Source of the DNA: Alphaproteobacteria bacterium
Lineage (GTDB): Bacteria; Pseudomonadota; Alphaproteobacteria; Bin95
DNA: 39,109 nt
Assembly: GCA_022825195.1 (NCBI GenBank)
Contig: JAJDYL010000079.1
Coordinates: 1-39,109 of the forward strand
Reading direction: 5' to 3'
The notes below the pieces were generated by a model. The model saw nothing but the letters and a program-made list of their open reading frames with translations. It searched no databases and had not been told where the DNA came from. A program made the position numbers and the translations under genes. This document shows, piece after piece, positions 1-8,369 of the stretch (its first letter is position 1; each line of letters starts with the position of its first letter).

Positions 1-381
1 CTGCTCGGCATACCACGCGCGGAACTCCGGCGTTTCCTGGCTGCCGACATAGACCTCGCTGCGGTAGTGGAACTCGTCCTCGCTGCCGTCATAGTCGGAG
101 AGGATGGGGGGCGGCGGCTCCCACGGTTCCTCGACAGGCTCCGGCAGCGGTTCCGGTTCGGGCAGATGTTTGGCGCTCCAGTCGAGGACGGCGAGGAGCT
201 GTCGCAGATGGGCGAGCCGGGCGCGTCCGGCGCGGTGGTAATCGGCGCGGTCGCGGTCGTCCTGCGGCGGCGGTCCGGCGTCGATGTCCTCCGCGCAGGC
301 AGCGGCGAGGGCTTCGGCTGCCGGCGCGAGGCGCTCCAGCAGCATGGCCGCCAGTTCGGGGCGGGGATCGGTTGCGGTCAT
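1..381 (-). CDS. Hypothetical protein, N-terminal part (runs off the left edge)
   Basis: The start is an ATG at 381-379 with a GGAGG ribosome site 5-9 bases upstream, and the frame stays open for 127 codons to the window edge, so the C-terminus is missing. The product begins MTATDPRPELAAMLLERLAP. It has an Ala/Leu-rich helical N-terminal half, then a Pro/Glu-rich linker at about residues 75-92, then an acidic, aromatic stretch (SDYDGSEDEFHYRSEVYVG). I see no signal peptide, membrane segment or motif I recognise. The long leader and AT-rich promoter region lie at 382-830. Function unknown; the reading frame is supported by codon pattern and ribosome site. Confidence 0.7.
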   Translation of the reverse strand, partial: MTATDPRPELAAMLLERLAPAAEALAAACAEDIDAGPPPQDDRDRADYHRAGRARLAHLRQLLAVLDWSAKHLPEPEPLPEPVEEPWEPPPPILSDYDGSEDEFHYRSEVYVGSQETPEFRAWYAEQ

Positions 382-635
382 TCGAGCCTCCTTGGGGGCA
401 AAGGGCGGGACGGGGTGTCCCTGTTTCGCGCGTAATGCGTGCGCTTGTGCGTGCGCGGGAGGGCGGGCGTATCGCGGCGGCGCGGTTCGTGCGCCTGATT
501 GCCCGCGCGCACGGCAGCAGGCCGGCCGGAGGGCGCACCCCTCCCGTCCGCTCACGCCGGGGGTTGCGGTCCCCAGCCATGCTTTCTGCAGAAAAGCGGA
601 ACGGCGGCCCCGGAAGCCGCCCTTCTCTCATGCTT

Positions 636-662
636 ATTCTACACCATTCCTCGGAAAGTCAA
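636..662 (-). promoter_or_regulatory. Possible promoter of the leftward hypothetical gene
   Basis: On the minus strand TTGACT (662-657) is followed after 15 bases by TAGAAT (641-636). Both hexamers are good but the spacing is short. It would give a leader of about 240 bases. This is a sequence match only. Confidence 0.3.
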
Positions 663-703
663 GCCTATTCGGGAACAAAAAATGACAATATAGGGCAATT
701 TTC

Positions 704-731
704 TTACAATCCGTTGGATTGGCGGGATAAT
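704..731 (+). promoter_or_regulatory. Possible promoter of the rightward oxidoreductase gene
   Basis: TTACAA at 704-709 and GATAAT at 726-731 are separated by 16 bases. The -10 element is good (5 of 6) and the -35 is weak. It lies about 100 bases before the oxidoreductase start. Confidence 0.3.
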
Positions 732-830
732 TCCGGGCTCGTTCGATACGCGGCGGCGCAGGCGGCGATCGCGTAGCCCTCCCGGCCCGGACCGGCTAAC
801 GTCCGGCGCAACCACCGGCAGCCGTCCGCC

Positions 831-2105
831 ATGCACACGCTTCTCTTTCTCGAACCCGGCCACTTCCACGCCGCTCTCACCCTGCGGGCGGCGAATCCGC
901 GCATCGACCCCACCGTCCATCTCTATGCCCGTCCCGGCCCGGAGCGCGACGCCTTCATCGCCCTGGTCCGGTCCTTCAACGCACGCGACGACCGGCCGAC
1001 AGGCTGGGATATCCGGGTGCGCGACTCCGCCGACCCGGAGCAGGCGCTGGTGGAGGAGCGGCGGGGGGACATCGTGGTTCTTGCCGGGCGCAACCGGCCC
1101 AAGCTCGGCGCCATCGCGCGCCTGCACCGGGCGGGGTTCCATGCGCTCGCCGACAAGCCCTGGCTCACCGGGAGCGCGGCGCTCCGCGACCTCGAGCAGG
1201 CGACGGCGGGCTGGCCGCTCGCGATGGACATCATGACCTTCCGCCATGAAGCGGTGGCGCGGCTCACGCAGAGGATCGCGGCCGACCCGGACCTGTTCGG
1301 CGCCCTCGACATGCAGGCGGGCGAGCCCGCGATCGACATCCGGTCCGTTCACCACCTGCTCAAGATGGTGAACGGCGAGCCGCTCCGGCGCCCTTCCTGG
1401 TATTACGACACCGGCATCCAGGGCGACGGCCTCGTGGACATCCAGTCCCACATGGCCGACCAGGCGCAGTGGATCCTGGGCGACGGTCCGGGATTCGAAT
1501 TCGAGCGGGACTACAGGCTGGAGGATGCGCGCCGCTGGACCACTCCGGTGCCGCGCGATCTCTTCCGCGCCAGCACCGGCCTCGACGGTTTCCCGGAGGC
1601 GCTGGAGCCGCATGTGGAGGCCGGTGTGCTGCAGCTCGCCTGCAATGGCGAGATCCGCTACCGGCTGCGGGGCGTCCCCGTCCGCCAGCGCGCGGAGTGG
1701 GGGCAGCGGGAGCCGGACGGAGGCGGCGACGCGCACCGGACGGCGGTGCGCGGCGAGCGGGCGGCGGTCATTGCGCGCCGGGGGCCCGAGACCGGCTTCC
1801 GGGGCGAGCTGCACATCGCGCCGCGCGATCCGGGACGCGGCTTCGAGACCCGCCTCCCGGAGCGGCTCGCCGCCTGGGAGGCGGAGCTGCCCGGCCTGTC
1901 GCACCGTCCGTCTTCCCTCGGATACGAGATCGTCATCCCCGCCGCGCTCCACACGCCGCACGAAGCGCATTTCGCGATGGTGCTGGACGATTTCCTCGAC
2001 CTCGTCGACGCGGGCGAATGGCCGGCCGCGCCCGCCGCCCGCATCCGGGCGCGCTACACGCTGCTCGCGCGCGCCCGCGAGCGCTGCATGCAGGCTCGGG
2101 GATGA
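831..2105 (+). CDS. Gfo/Idh/MocA-type oxidoreductase with putative oxidoreductase C-terminal domain
   Basis: This 424-residue protein looks like the Gfo/Idh/MocA relatives that carry the family's own C-terminal domain (Oxidoreduct_C type), predicted cytosolic NAD(P)-dependent oxidoreductases of uncharacterised, probably sugar-like, substrates. The N-terminus has the EPGHFHAAL motif typical of this subgroup instead of a classical GxGxxG loop. The segment DKPW near residues 107-110 corresponds to the family's EKP cofactor/active-site motif with Glu replaced by Asp. A substrate-domain motif HHLLKMVNG follows at about 174-182. The start is ATG 831; no strong ribosome site is visible. It converges on the remnant at 2137-2205. 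The family is fairly sure, the substrate unknown. Confidence 0.8.
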   Translation: MHTLLFLEPGHFHAALTLRAANPRIDPTVHLYARPGPERDAFIALVRSFNARDDRPTGWDIRVRDSADPEQALVEERRGDIVVLAGRNRPKLGAIARLHRAGFHALADKPWLTGSAALRDLEQATAGWPLAMDIMTFRHEAVARLTQRIAADPDLFGALDMQAGEPAIDIRSVHHLLKMVNGEPLRRPSWYYDTGIQGDGLVDIQSHMADQAQWILGDGPGFEFERDYRLEDARRWTTPVPRDLFRASTGLDGFPEALEPHVEAGVLQLACNGEIRYRLRGVPVRQRAEWGQREPDGGGDAHRTAVRGERAAVIARRGPETGFRGELHIAPRDPGRGFETRLPERLAAWEAELPGLSHRPSSLGYEIVIPAALHTPHEAHFAMVLDDFLDLVDAGEWPAAPAARIRARYTLLARARERCMQARG

Positions 2106-2136
2106 CGCATCCGCCGGGCGGTCGGTCCCCGCGCGC

Positions 2137-2205
2137 CGCCCACCTCACGGCCGCGCCGTCCCTGCCCGTGCGGCCTTCGACGAGGATGGCCCGGGTATCG
2201 CGGCG
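2137..2205 (-). pseudogene. Remnant of a heparinase II/III gene 3' end
   Basis: On the minus strand this segment encodes [17 protein letters not shown] and AAVRWA in sequence, matching the C-terminus of the intact heparinase downstream ([23 protein letters not shown]). By hand alignment 54 of 69 bases match 3223-3291, and 19 of 23 residues match. Most differences are silent, so the fragment seems to come from a copy that diverged while still under selection. No start or upstream heparinase sequence accompanies it: homology stops just before the toxin-antitoxin promoter. It is read here as a gene relic, not a gene. Confidence 0.7.
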
Positions 2206-2244
2206 GGGGTAGGTGGCAGCAGTCTGTCGGCCAAATAGACCAAG

Positions 2245-2258
2245 CACTTGACCAAGTG
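2245..2258. promoter_or_regulatory. Operator-like palindrome of the phd/vapC module
   Basis: CACTTG-AC-CAAGTG is a perfect 6+6 inverted repeat that covers the -35 box of the module's promoter. GACCAAG also occurs twice, at 2238-2244 and 2250-2256. Phd-type antitoxins normally repress their own operon by binding such palindromes; the assignment is inferred from position. Confidence 0.6.
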
Positions 2259-2276
2259 AATCTCTCGGCCTAGATT
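2248..2276 (+). promoter_or_regulatory. Promoter of the phd/vapC module
   Basis: TTGACC (2248-2253) and TAGATT (2271-2276) are spaced by exactly 17 bases, a strong sigma-70-type match, about 55 bases before the antitoxin start. Confidence 0.65.
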
Positions 2277-2330
2277 CCGGGTCGATACGAAGGTTCCTTG
2301 CATAGGAGCCATTCAGGGAGCGCCTGCAAA

Positions 2331-2573
2331 ATGACGCGCCATGTGAAGATCGGCGAGGCCAAAACCCATTTGTCGGCGTTGCTGGTCGAAGTCGAAGCCG
2401 GCGAGGACCTTGTCATCTGCCGCGGCCCTACGCCCATCGCCCGTGTGACCCGGATCGGCCGCAGCGAGGAGCGGGCAGCGCTGCTGGCGACCCTTCGCCG
2501 GGAACGCGCGAAGCAGAAGGCCGTCACGACCTCCGAAATCCTGTCCTGGCGCCATGAGGGACACACACGCTGA
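2331..2573 (+). CDS. Phd/YefM-family antitoxin
   Basis: An 80-residue antitoxin of the Phd/YefM fold, beginning MTRHVKIGEAKTHLSALLVE, the usual N-terminal DNA-binding and dimerisation signature, followed by EAGEDLVICRGPTPIARV. The C-terminal half, rich in Arg, Lys and Glu, should wrap the toxin. The ATG at 2331 is preferred over an in-frame TTG 33 bases upstream because the family signature starts right at it and GGGAG lies about 10 bases before. Its stop overlaps the toxin start by one base (TGATG), giving translational coupling. Predicted to neutralise the adjacent PIN toxin and autorepress through the palindrome at 2245-2258. Somewhat less GC-rich than its neighbours, in keeping with horizontal gain. 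Confidence 0.85.
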   Translation: MTRHVKIGEAKTHLSALLVEVEAGEDLVICRGPTPIARVTRIGRSEERAALLATLRRERAKQKAVTTSEILSWRHEGHTR

Positions 2574-2974
2574 TGGCGTTCGTGCCCGACGCTTCGGTTG
2601 CAGCCGCATGGCTGTTGCCGGATGAGGAGGCGCCGCTCGCCGAGCTGGCGCTCGGCCGGTTGATGGACGAAGAGGCGAAGGTCCCGAACCTGTTCTGGCA
2701 TGAGCTTCGGAACCTGCTGCTATCGGCCGAACGGCGGGGACGGATCGACGAACGCTACGCCAATGAGTCCATCGCCCGCCTCCGCCAACTCCCTATCCAT
2801 TGTCCGGGCGAACCGGACGATGCCCATGTCATGGCGTTGGCGCGCGGCCATCGGCTCACGGCCTATGACGCAAGCTACCTGGCTCTCGCAATTCGGGAAG
2901 GCTGTGCACTGGTGACTCTGGATCGCCAGCTGACTCAGGCCGCCGGTATGGAGGGTGTGTCGCTATTCGCATAG
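2573..2974 (+). CDS. VapC-like PIN-domain toxin
   Basis: A 133-residue single PIN domain, predicted Mg-dependent endoribonuclease that would cut tRNA or other RNA when free of antitoxin. The acidic quartet is complete: D6 (PDAS), E44 (WHELRN), D99 (TAYDASYL) and D117 (VTLDRQL). The length is typical. It starts inside the antitoxin stop codon. The target RNA cannot be told from sequence. The module sits between a heparinase gene fragment and the intact heparinase gene, so it probably arrived by insertion or rearrangement. Confidence 0.88.
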   Translation: MAFVPDASVAAAWLLPDEEAPLAELALGRLMDEEAKVPNLFWHELRNLLLSAERRGRIDERYANESIARLRQLPIHCPGEPDDAHVMALARGHRLTAYDASYLALAIREGCALVTLDRQLTQAAGMEGVSLFA

Positions 2975-3074
2975 CTGGCGCGAGGAGCTTGTCGATGACA
3001 CGGATGACAGCTGCGCGCCGCCCTTCACCGGGCGTTGCTTTCTCAAGCCAGATTGCTCACTCTTCCAATCGGTA

Positions 3075-3097
3075 CACCCAACCAATGTTGGAGGGTG
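3075..3097 (+). terminator. Hairpin downstream of the vapC gene, possible terminator
   Basis: CACCC (3075-3079) pairs with GGGTG (3093-3097), and inside it CCAA (3082-3085) pairs with TTGG (3088-3091). An AT-rich run (AAATTTAATT) follows but not a clean T tract, so termination is only plausible. The rest of 2975-3195 shows nothing gene-like. Confidence 0.35.
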
Positions 3098-3195
3098 AAA
3101 TTTAATTAAGGGAATTCATGAGCGAAAGGAGCAGGCCGAGCGGGGAAGGAATTCGCAGAGGCTGAACGACGCGATGTTATCTGGTGTGACGCTCA

Positions 3196-4764
3196 CTATC
3201 CCCCGCGCCCCTCCGCCCGGAACGCCCACTTCACCGCCGCGCCCTCCGCCCCCGTCCTGCCTTCCACCAGGATCGCCTGCGTGTCGCGGCGCTGGCCGTC
3301 GCCGAGATAGATGCTGGGGCCGAGGGCGAGTTTGCCGCCGGCGGCGCTGAAGCGCCATTGCTGGCGGCCGGGAAGCGTCAGCTGCACCGCGCCGGCCTCC
3401 AGTTTCGGCTCCACATCGGGGTGGAGGTGGAAGCGCAGGCTGAAGGGCCAGCCGGCATTGCCCTCCAGCAGGTCCTCGCCGCGCAGGTCGCCGCCCCGGC
3501 GCGTGAGATAGAGCCGGCGGCGGTGGATGAGGCCGAAAGGCGCGGAATAGCCGTCATGGCTGAGGTCGAGCCAGAAGCCGCCTTCGGCCTCGGAGCGCCG
3601 CGCCTCGACATTGAGGCCGCCCGCGCGCACGCCGCCGCCCTCGTCGATCTCGACCGCATGGACGTCGTTCACGGTCAGCGTGGAATGCGCGGCGGTCGCG
3701 CGCGCCAGCTCGTTCCAGGGCGCCGAGGCGTCCGCCGGCGCGCCGCAATTGACCACGATGCGCTGCGGCCCGTCGCTGAACTCCATCGCGAGCGGGCTCG
3801 AATGGCCGCCCCGGTCGAAGCCCTTGGCGGTCGGCAGGCCGCTGTCCACCAGCACCAGCGTGCGCCCGGCATGGAGACGGTCGAACCCGGCCTCGATGCT
3901 TCGCGTCGGCGGCCGGGCATGGCGGTCCACCCGCGCAAGCGCGAGATCGACCAGCACGCCCTCCGACTCGTGCCCGCCATGGAAGCAGGCGAGCCGCTTG
4001 TCGCCATGCCGGAAGAAGGTGAGCGGCGGGCCGGCGTCGCGGATGGTTTCCGCCAGGCGCTCCGGCGTTTCGATGCCGGCCGCGCGCAGCAGGCCCTGGA
4101 TTTCGATCAGCCGGCGCAGCGCCGAGAGATGCGCCGCCGGGTTGCGCGAGCGGTGGAACCCGTCCGCGAAGAACTGCTCTTCGAGCGCGCGCTCGATCCG
4201 GCGCAGCACGACTCCCGGCGGCTGTCCGAAGGCGGTGGCGGCGGCCAGTGCGCCCGTCAGCGCGGCGAGGCGGGGCACGCCCTCGGGCGCCGCCTCGACG
4301 CCGCGGGCGAGCAGCCGCGCGTGCATGGCCATGCTCTCGCCGATCCGGGCCCGGAAGAGATCGCCGGCACTCCCGGCGAAGAACTCGAAACTGCAGAGCC
4401 AGGAATGGAGCCGCGCGCCCGCAATGTCCGCGCGCCACATCTCGCCGCGGCCGCCGCCATGCGCGTCCAGCCACAGCAGCACGAGGCGCCGCGCCTCGCG
4501 CCGGCCCTGGTCGCCGCCGATGGCGCGCAGGTCGCGCAGCCAGTCGAAGCGGTGCATGAGCAGCGCGGCGAAGTCCTTCGGCCGGGCCTTCAGCGCCGCC
4601 GCCAGGCGGCCGCCATCGTTCAGGAGCGTCTCGCCCCGGTCCGAGGCGCCGGGCCAGAGGTCGCGCGGCACGGTCGCAAGGCTGCGCCCGCTGCCGCCCC
4701 CGACTCCTCTGGAGAACCCCGCAGGAAAGAGGCGCCGCCCCGCAAGGCCGCGCAGGCCGATCAA
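3196..4764 (-). CDS. Heparinase II/III family protein
   Basis: About 522 residues, with the alphaproteobacterial heparinase II/III-like layout: an alpha-helical toroid in the N-terminal half (motifs FDWLRDL and [10 protein letters not shown]), then the beta-sandwich Hepar_II_III domain from roughly residue 270 on ([31 protein letters not shown]). Family members cleave acidic polysaccharides, but this housekeeping-linked subgroup has no assigned substrate. I see no clear signal peptide. The chosen start is a TTG at 4764-4762 that overlaps the rpe stop (TTGA). No ATG fits before the conserved PRDLWPG motif. The longer open frame upstream lies inside rpe and is not homologous. The pair is therefore translationally coupled. 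Confidence 0.85.
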   Translation of the reverse strand: MIGLRGLAGRRLFPAGFSRGVGGGSGRSLATVPRDLWPGASDRGETLLNDGGRLAAALKARPKDFAALLMHRFDWLRDLRAIGGDQGRREARRLVLLWLDAHGGGRGEMWRADIAGARLHSWLCSFEFFAGSAGDLFRARIGESMAMHARLLARGVEAAPEGVPRLAALTGALAAATAFGQPPGVVLRRIERALEEQFFADGFHRSRNPAAHLSALRRLIEIQGLLRAAGIETPERLAETIRDAGPPLTFFRHGDKRLACFHGGHESEGVLVDLALARVDRHARPPTRSIEAGFDRLHAGRTLVLVDSGLPTAKGFDRGGHSSPLAMEFSDGPQRIVVNCGAPADASAPWNELARATAAHSTLTVNDVHAVEIDEGGGVRAGGLNVEARRSEAEGGFWLDLSHDGYSAPFGLIHRRRLYLTRRGGDLRGEDLLEGNAGWPFSLRFHLHPDVEPKLEAGAVQLTLPGRQQWRFSAAGGKLALGPSIYLGDGQRRDTQAILVEGRTGAEGAAVKWAFRAEGRGG

Positions 4765-5429
4765 GGCGCCGCCTCGCGCAACCGGCGGATGCGCCCGGCG
4801 CAGCCCGCGAGCCCGTCCGCAAAGACGAAACTGCCCGCGACCAGCACGTCGGCGCCCGCGGCGCGCACCTCGGCGGCGGTCTCGTCCGTGATGCCGCCGT
4901 CCACCTCCAGGTCGATCTCGCGGCCCGATTCGTCGATGCGGGCGCGGAGCCGGGCGATCTTGGCGCATTGCGCGCCGAGGAAGCTCTGGCCGCCGAAACC
5001 CGGATCGACCGTCATCGCCAGCACGAGGTCGATGTCGCCCAGCACGGCGTCGACGGCGCTCGCCGGCGTGCCGGGGTTGAGCGCCACGCCCGCCCGGCGG
5101 CCCGCCTGCTTGATGCGCTGCACGCTGCGGTGGAGGTGCGGCCCCGCCTCGGCATGGACGGTCACGATGTCCGCGCCGGCTTCGAGAAAGTCGGGAAGCA
5201 GCGGTTCCAGCGGGGAAATCATCAGATGCGTGTCGAAAGTCCGGTCGGTCCGCCTGCGCAGCGCCCGGATCACCGCCGGGCCGATGGTGAGGTTGGGGAC
5301 GAAATGCCCGTCCATGACGTCGATATGAATATAGTCGGCCCCGGCTTCGACGAGACAGTCCACGGCGGCCCCGAGTTCCGCGAAGTCGGCGGAGAGTATC
5401 GACGGGGCGATCCGCGTTGACCGGCGCAT
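4761..5429 (-). CDS. rpe: Ribulose-phosphate 3-epimerase
   Basis: A 222-residue TIM-barrel enzyme that interconverts ribulose 5-phosphate and xylulose 5-phosphate in the pentose phosphate pathway. Signatures in order: [13 protein letters not shown] near the start, [17 protein letters not shown] with its metal-binding His and Asp, [15 protein letters not shown], and the phosphate loop DGGI. Full length for the family. The ATG at 5429 begins [16 protein letters not shown], matching family starts. It is divergent from the MBL-fold gene, sharing a 69-base intergenic region, and overlaps the heparinase start by four bases. Confidence 0.96.
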   Translation of the reverse strand: MRRSTRIAPSILSADFAELGAAVDCLVEAGADYIHIDVMDGHFVPNLTIGPAVIRALRRRTDRTFDTHLMISPLEPLLPDFLEAGADIVTVHAEAGPHLHRSVQRIKQAGRRAGVALNPGTPASAVDAVLGDIDLVLAMTVDPGFGGQSFLGAQCAKIARLRARIDESGREIDLEVDGGITDETAAEVRAAGADVLVAGSFVFADGLAGCAGRIRRLREAAP

Positions 5430-5498
5430 GAACAATTGATAGCAGCAGCCCGGCGGACCATCAATCCGGTGCGCGCCCCTAACCCCAGCGAGGCAGGC

Positions 5499-6407
5499 AT
5501 GGCCGCGCCGATTCCGTTCTACCGGGATTTCGATATCGAGCCGGAGCGCGTCTATGAACTGACGCCGCTGGTGCGCCGCATCACCAGCGCCAATCCGAGC
5601 CTGTTCACCTTCAAGGGCACGAATACCTACATCGTCGGACGCGGCGAGGTCGCGGTCATCGACCCCGGCCCGGAGGACGCCGCCCACACGCGGGCGATCC
5701 TGGACGCGCTCGGAGGCGAGACCGTCACCCGTATCGTCGCGACCCACACCCACCGCGACCACTCGCCGGGCTGCGCCGCGCTCAAGGCCGCCACCGGCGC
5801 GCCGCTCTGCGGCTACGGTCCGCACGGCACCGGCGCGCGGCGCAACTGGCCCTTCGACTCGCCGGAAGGCGGTGACATGGGCTTCGACCCCGATATCCGC
5901 GTGCCCGACGGCGGGCGCATCGAGGGAAAGGGCTGGACCCTGGAAGCCGTGTTCACGCCGGGCCACATTTCCAACCATCTCTGCTTTGCGCTCCGGGAGG
6001 AGAACTCCCTGTTCAGCGGCGACCATGTGATGGGCTGGTCCACCTCCATCGTCTCGCCGCCCGACGGCGACATGGCCCATTACATGGCGAGCCTGCAGAA
6101 GGTGCGGGCGCGGACCGAAACGCCCTGGTGGCCGGGCCACGGGCCGGCGATTACCGATCCGGGGCCGTTCGTCGATGCCTTCATCGCGCACCGGCAGGAA
6201 CGCGAGCGGGAAATCCTGGCCTGCCTCGAAGCCGGCGTGGCGGGAATCCCGGAAATGGTCCGGCGCATCTACACGGATGTCGATCCGGGCCTGCACCGCG
6301 CCGCGGGGCGCTCCGTGCTGTCGCACCTGCTGCACATGGTCGAGGACGGCCGCGCAGCCTGCGGCGACGACCCGCCGGGCCCGGACTCCCGCTATGCCCT
6401 GGCGTGA
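5499..6407 (+). CDS. MBL-fold metallo-hydrolase (LACTB2/glyoxalase-II-like)
   Basis: A 302-residue protein with the metallo-beta-lactamase metal motif THTHRDHS (H83, H85, D87, H88), a downstream GHISNHL (third-metal-ligand His), a GDHVMG segment carrying the bridging Asp, and a late GHGP motif. The extra C-terminal helical region is the one seen in LACTB2-like hydrolases. [10 protein letters not shown] and VIDPGPED near the N-terminus are also characteristic of that group. It probably hydrolyses a thioester or phosphodiester; the actual substrate is unknown. ATG 5499 is chosen because the family signature follows directly; an upstream in-frame ATG lacks homologous sequence. It heads a run of four rightward genes. 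Confidence 0.88.
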   Translation: MAAPIPFYRDFDIEPERVYELTPLVRRITSANPSLFTFKGTNTYIVGRGEVAVIDPGPEDAAHTRAILDALGGETVTRIVATHTHRDHSPGCAALKAATGAPLCGYGPHGTGARRNWPFDSPEGGDMGFDPDIRVPDGGRIEGKGWTLEAVFTPGHISNHLCFALREENSLFSGDHVMGWSTSIVSPPDGDMAHYMASLQKVRARTETPWWPGHGPAITDPGPFVDAFIAHRQEREREILACLEAGVAGIPEMVRRIYTDVDPGLHRAAGRSVLSHLLHMVEDGRAACGDDPPGPDSRYALA

Positions 6408-6444
6408 CCTGAGACCGGGCGGGGAGAGCAGGGCGGAGGCGGCA

Positions 6445-7194
6445 ATGGCGGACGGCATCGAACGGCTGAGGGAAGCGATCGGCAAGGCGCGGCGCGCGGT
6501 GGTGTTCACCGGGGCCGGTATCAGCACCGAGTCCGGCATCCCGGACTTCCGCAGCCCCGGCGGCGTCTGGGACCGCTACAAGCCGATCATGTTCGACGAC
6601 TTCATCTCGTCCGAGGAGATGCGCCGCGAGACCTGGCGGCGCAAGATCGAAACCGACAAGACGATGACGGGCGCCCGCCCGAACCGCGGCCACCGGGCCG
6701 TGGCGGCGCTGGTTGAGCGCGGCATCGTCTCGGCCGTCATCACGCAGAATATCGACGGGCTGCACCAGGCCTCCGGGGTGCCGGACGACAGGGTGATCGA
6801 ACTGCACGGCAACTCGACCTACGCCGCCTGCCTCGACTGCGGCCTCCGGCACGAGCTGGACGACATCCTTTCCGCGTTCCGCAGGGACGAGACGCTGCCG
6901 CTCTGCAACGCCTGCGGCGGCATGGTGAAGACGGCGACGATCTCCTTCGGGCAGGCCATGCCGGAAGACGCGATGCGCCGGGCCCAGCTGGAGACGATGG
7001 CCGCGGACCTGTTCATCGTCTGCGGCTCCTCGCTGGTGGTCTATCCGGCGGCGGGGTTCCCGATCGCGGCGAAGCGCAACGGCGCCTTCCTCGCCATCGT
7101 CAACCGCGAGCCGACGGACCTCGACCGGTTCGCCGACCTCACCGTGCATGACGAGATCGGGGACGCGCTGGGCGGCGCGGTCGGCAACAACTGA
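6445..7194 (+). CDS. Sir2-family NAD-dependent protein deacylase (sirtuin)
   Basis: A 249-residue sirtuin. The NAD-binding motif [15 protein letters not shown] spans residues 23-37, QNIDGLH lies at 101-107, and the catalytic His is H121 (ELHGN). A four-cysteine zinc site is intact (C129, C132, C154, C157). [10 protein letters not shown] and IVNREPT close the Rossmann fold. It should remove acyl groups from lysines with NAD+ and release nicotinamide. The distinctive Tyr/Arg pair of desuccinylase-type sirtuins is not obvious, so deacetylation is the default guess. ATG 6445 follows GGAGGCGGCA. Its stop overlaps the pgk start by one base (TGATG), which links a deacylase to a glycolytic gene in one transcript. 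Confidence 0.92.
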   Translation: MADGIERLREAIGKARRAVVFTGAGISTESGIPDFRSPGGVWDRYKPIMFDDFISSEEMRRETWRRKIETDKTMTGARPNRGHRAVAALVERGIVSAVITQNIDGLHQASGVPDDRVIELHGNSTYAACLDCGLRHELDDILSAFRRDETLPLCNACGGMVKTATISFGQAMPEDAMRRAQLETMAADLFIVCGSSLVVYPAAGFPIAAKRNGAFLAIVNREPTDLDRFADLTVHDEIGDALGGAVGNN

Positions 7195-8369
7195 TGGCGG
7201 TCCCGACGCTGGACGGGCTCGACGCGGCCGGGCGGACCGTGCTGCTGCGCGCCGATCTCAACGTGCCCATGCAGGGCGGCAGGGTCGGCGACCGGACGCG
7301 CATCGAGCGGACGCTCCCGACGATCCGCGAACTTGCCGGCCAAGGCGCGCGCGTCGTCGTGCTCTCGCATCTCGGGCGGCCGAAAGGCAAGCCCGCGCCG
7401 GCGCTTTCGCTGCGCCCGGTGGCGGAGGCGCTGGCGGACGCGCTGGAGGCCCCGGTCGCCTTCGCGGCCGACGACCCGGCCGCGGTGATTGCCGGCCTGC
7501 CGGCGGGCGGGGTGGCGCTGCTGGAGAACCTGCGCTTCGACCCCGGCGAGGAGGCCAACGACCCGGCCTTTGCCGCCCGGCTGGCCGCGCTCGGGGACAT
7601 TTATGTGAACGACGCCTTCTCCGCCGCGCACCGGGCGCATGCGTCCACCGAGGCGCTGGCGAGGCTGCTTCCGGCCGCGGCCGGGCGGCTGATGCAACAG
7701 GAGCTGGAGGCGCTGGAGGCCACCCTCGATGCGCCGGTGCGTCCGTCGGGGGCGATCGTGGGCGGCGCCAAGGTCTCGACCAAGCTCACCCTGCTCGGCA
7801 ACCTCGTCGCCCGCGTCGACATGCTCGCCATCGGCGGCGGCATGGCCAACACCTTCCTCCACGCCCAGGGCTACGAGGTCGGGCGCAGCCTCTGCGAGCG
7901 CGATATGGCGGAGATGGCGCGCCATGTCCTCGACGACGCGGAGAAATGCGGCTGCACGGTGGTGCTGCCGGAGGATGCGGTCGTGGCGCCCGCGCTGGAA
8001 GCCGGCGCGCCGACCGAGACCGTGGCGGTGGAAGAGGTGCCGCCCGACGCCATGATCCTCGATATCGGCCCGGAGAGCGCCGCCGGCCTGATCGACCGGC
8101 TGGGGCTGCTGCGCACCTTGGTCTGGAACGGGCCGCTCGGCGCGTTCGAGGTGCCGCCCTTCGACCGGGGCACCAACGAGGTGGCGCGGGCGGCGGCCGG
8201 CATGGACGGGCTGCTGACCGTGGCCGGCGGCGGCGACACGGTGGCGGCGCTCGCGCAAGCGGGGGTGGTCGAGCGGTTCGACTATGTCTCGACCGCGGGC
8301 GGCGCCTTTCTGGAATGGCTGGAAGGCCGGGTGCTGCCCGGCGTGGCGGCGCTGGAGGCCGCGGCATGA
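7194..8369 (+). CDS. pgk: Phosphoglycerate kinase
   Basis: A 391-residue phosphoglycerate kinase, transferring phosphate between 1,3-bisphosphoglycerate and ADP in glycolysis and gluconeogenesis, cytosolic. Visible signatures: [12 protein letters not shown] near the N-terminus, [22 protein letters not shown], the hinge and nucleotide domain [18 protein letters not shown], and the late GGGDTVAAL loop. Length is standard. Start ATG 7194 overlaps the sirtuin stop, and its own stop overlaps the aquaporin start (ATGA). This gene is usually next to gap and fba; here neither is adjacent. Confidence 0.97.
   Translation: MAVPTLDGLDAAGRTVLLRADLNVPMQGGRVGDRTRIERTLPTIRELAGQGARVVVLSHLGRPKGKPAPALSLRPVAEALADALEAPVAFAADDPAAVIAGLPAGGVALLENLRFDPGEEANDPAFAARLAALGDIYVNDAFSAAHRAHASTEALARLLPAAAGRLMQQELEALEATLDAPVRPSGAIVGGAKVSTKLTLLGNLVARVDMLAIGGGMANTFLHAQGYEVGRSLCERDMAEMARHVLDDAEKCGCTVVLPEDAVVAPALEAGAPTETVAVEEVPPDAMILDIGPESAAGLIDRLGLLRTLVWNGPLGAFEVPPFDRGTNEVARAAAGMDGLLTVAGGGDTVAALAQAGVVERFDYVSTAGGAFLEWLEGRVLPGVAALEAAA

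Larger units (their letters stand above)
382..830. other. Divergent intergenic region with an AT-rich strip
   Basis: This 449-base stretch separates two divergent genes. I see no convincing gene; the open frames here are GC-rich shadows without ribosome sites. Positions 630-735 are strikingly AT-richer than their surroundings and probably hold the promoters. TTCTGCAGAA at 584-593 is a perfect 10-base palindrome inside a wider imperfect one (581-597), in the presumed leader of the leftward gene. Confidence 0.5.

Noticed and set aside
89..631. 180-residue leftward open frame covering the left intergenic region
   Set aside because: It is Arg/Pro/Ala-rich, has no ribosome site, and its overlap with the real leftward gene is in another frame. 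It is a GC-rich shadow.
639..1970. 443-residue frame antisense to the oxidoreductase
   Set aside because: Composition is typical of a reverse-strand shadow, while the plus-strand frame has clear family motifs.
1933..2247. 104-residue leftward frame containing the heparinase-like end
   Set aside because: Only about 23 residues match heparinase; the rest runs antisense into the oxidoreductase. Reported as a relic, not a gene.
3358..5328. 656-residue rightward frame over heparinase and rpe
   Set aside because: No recognisable domain; it is the antisense shadow of two well-identified genes.
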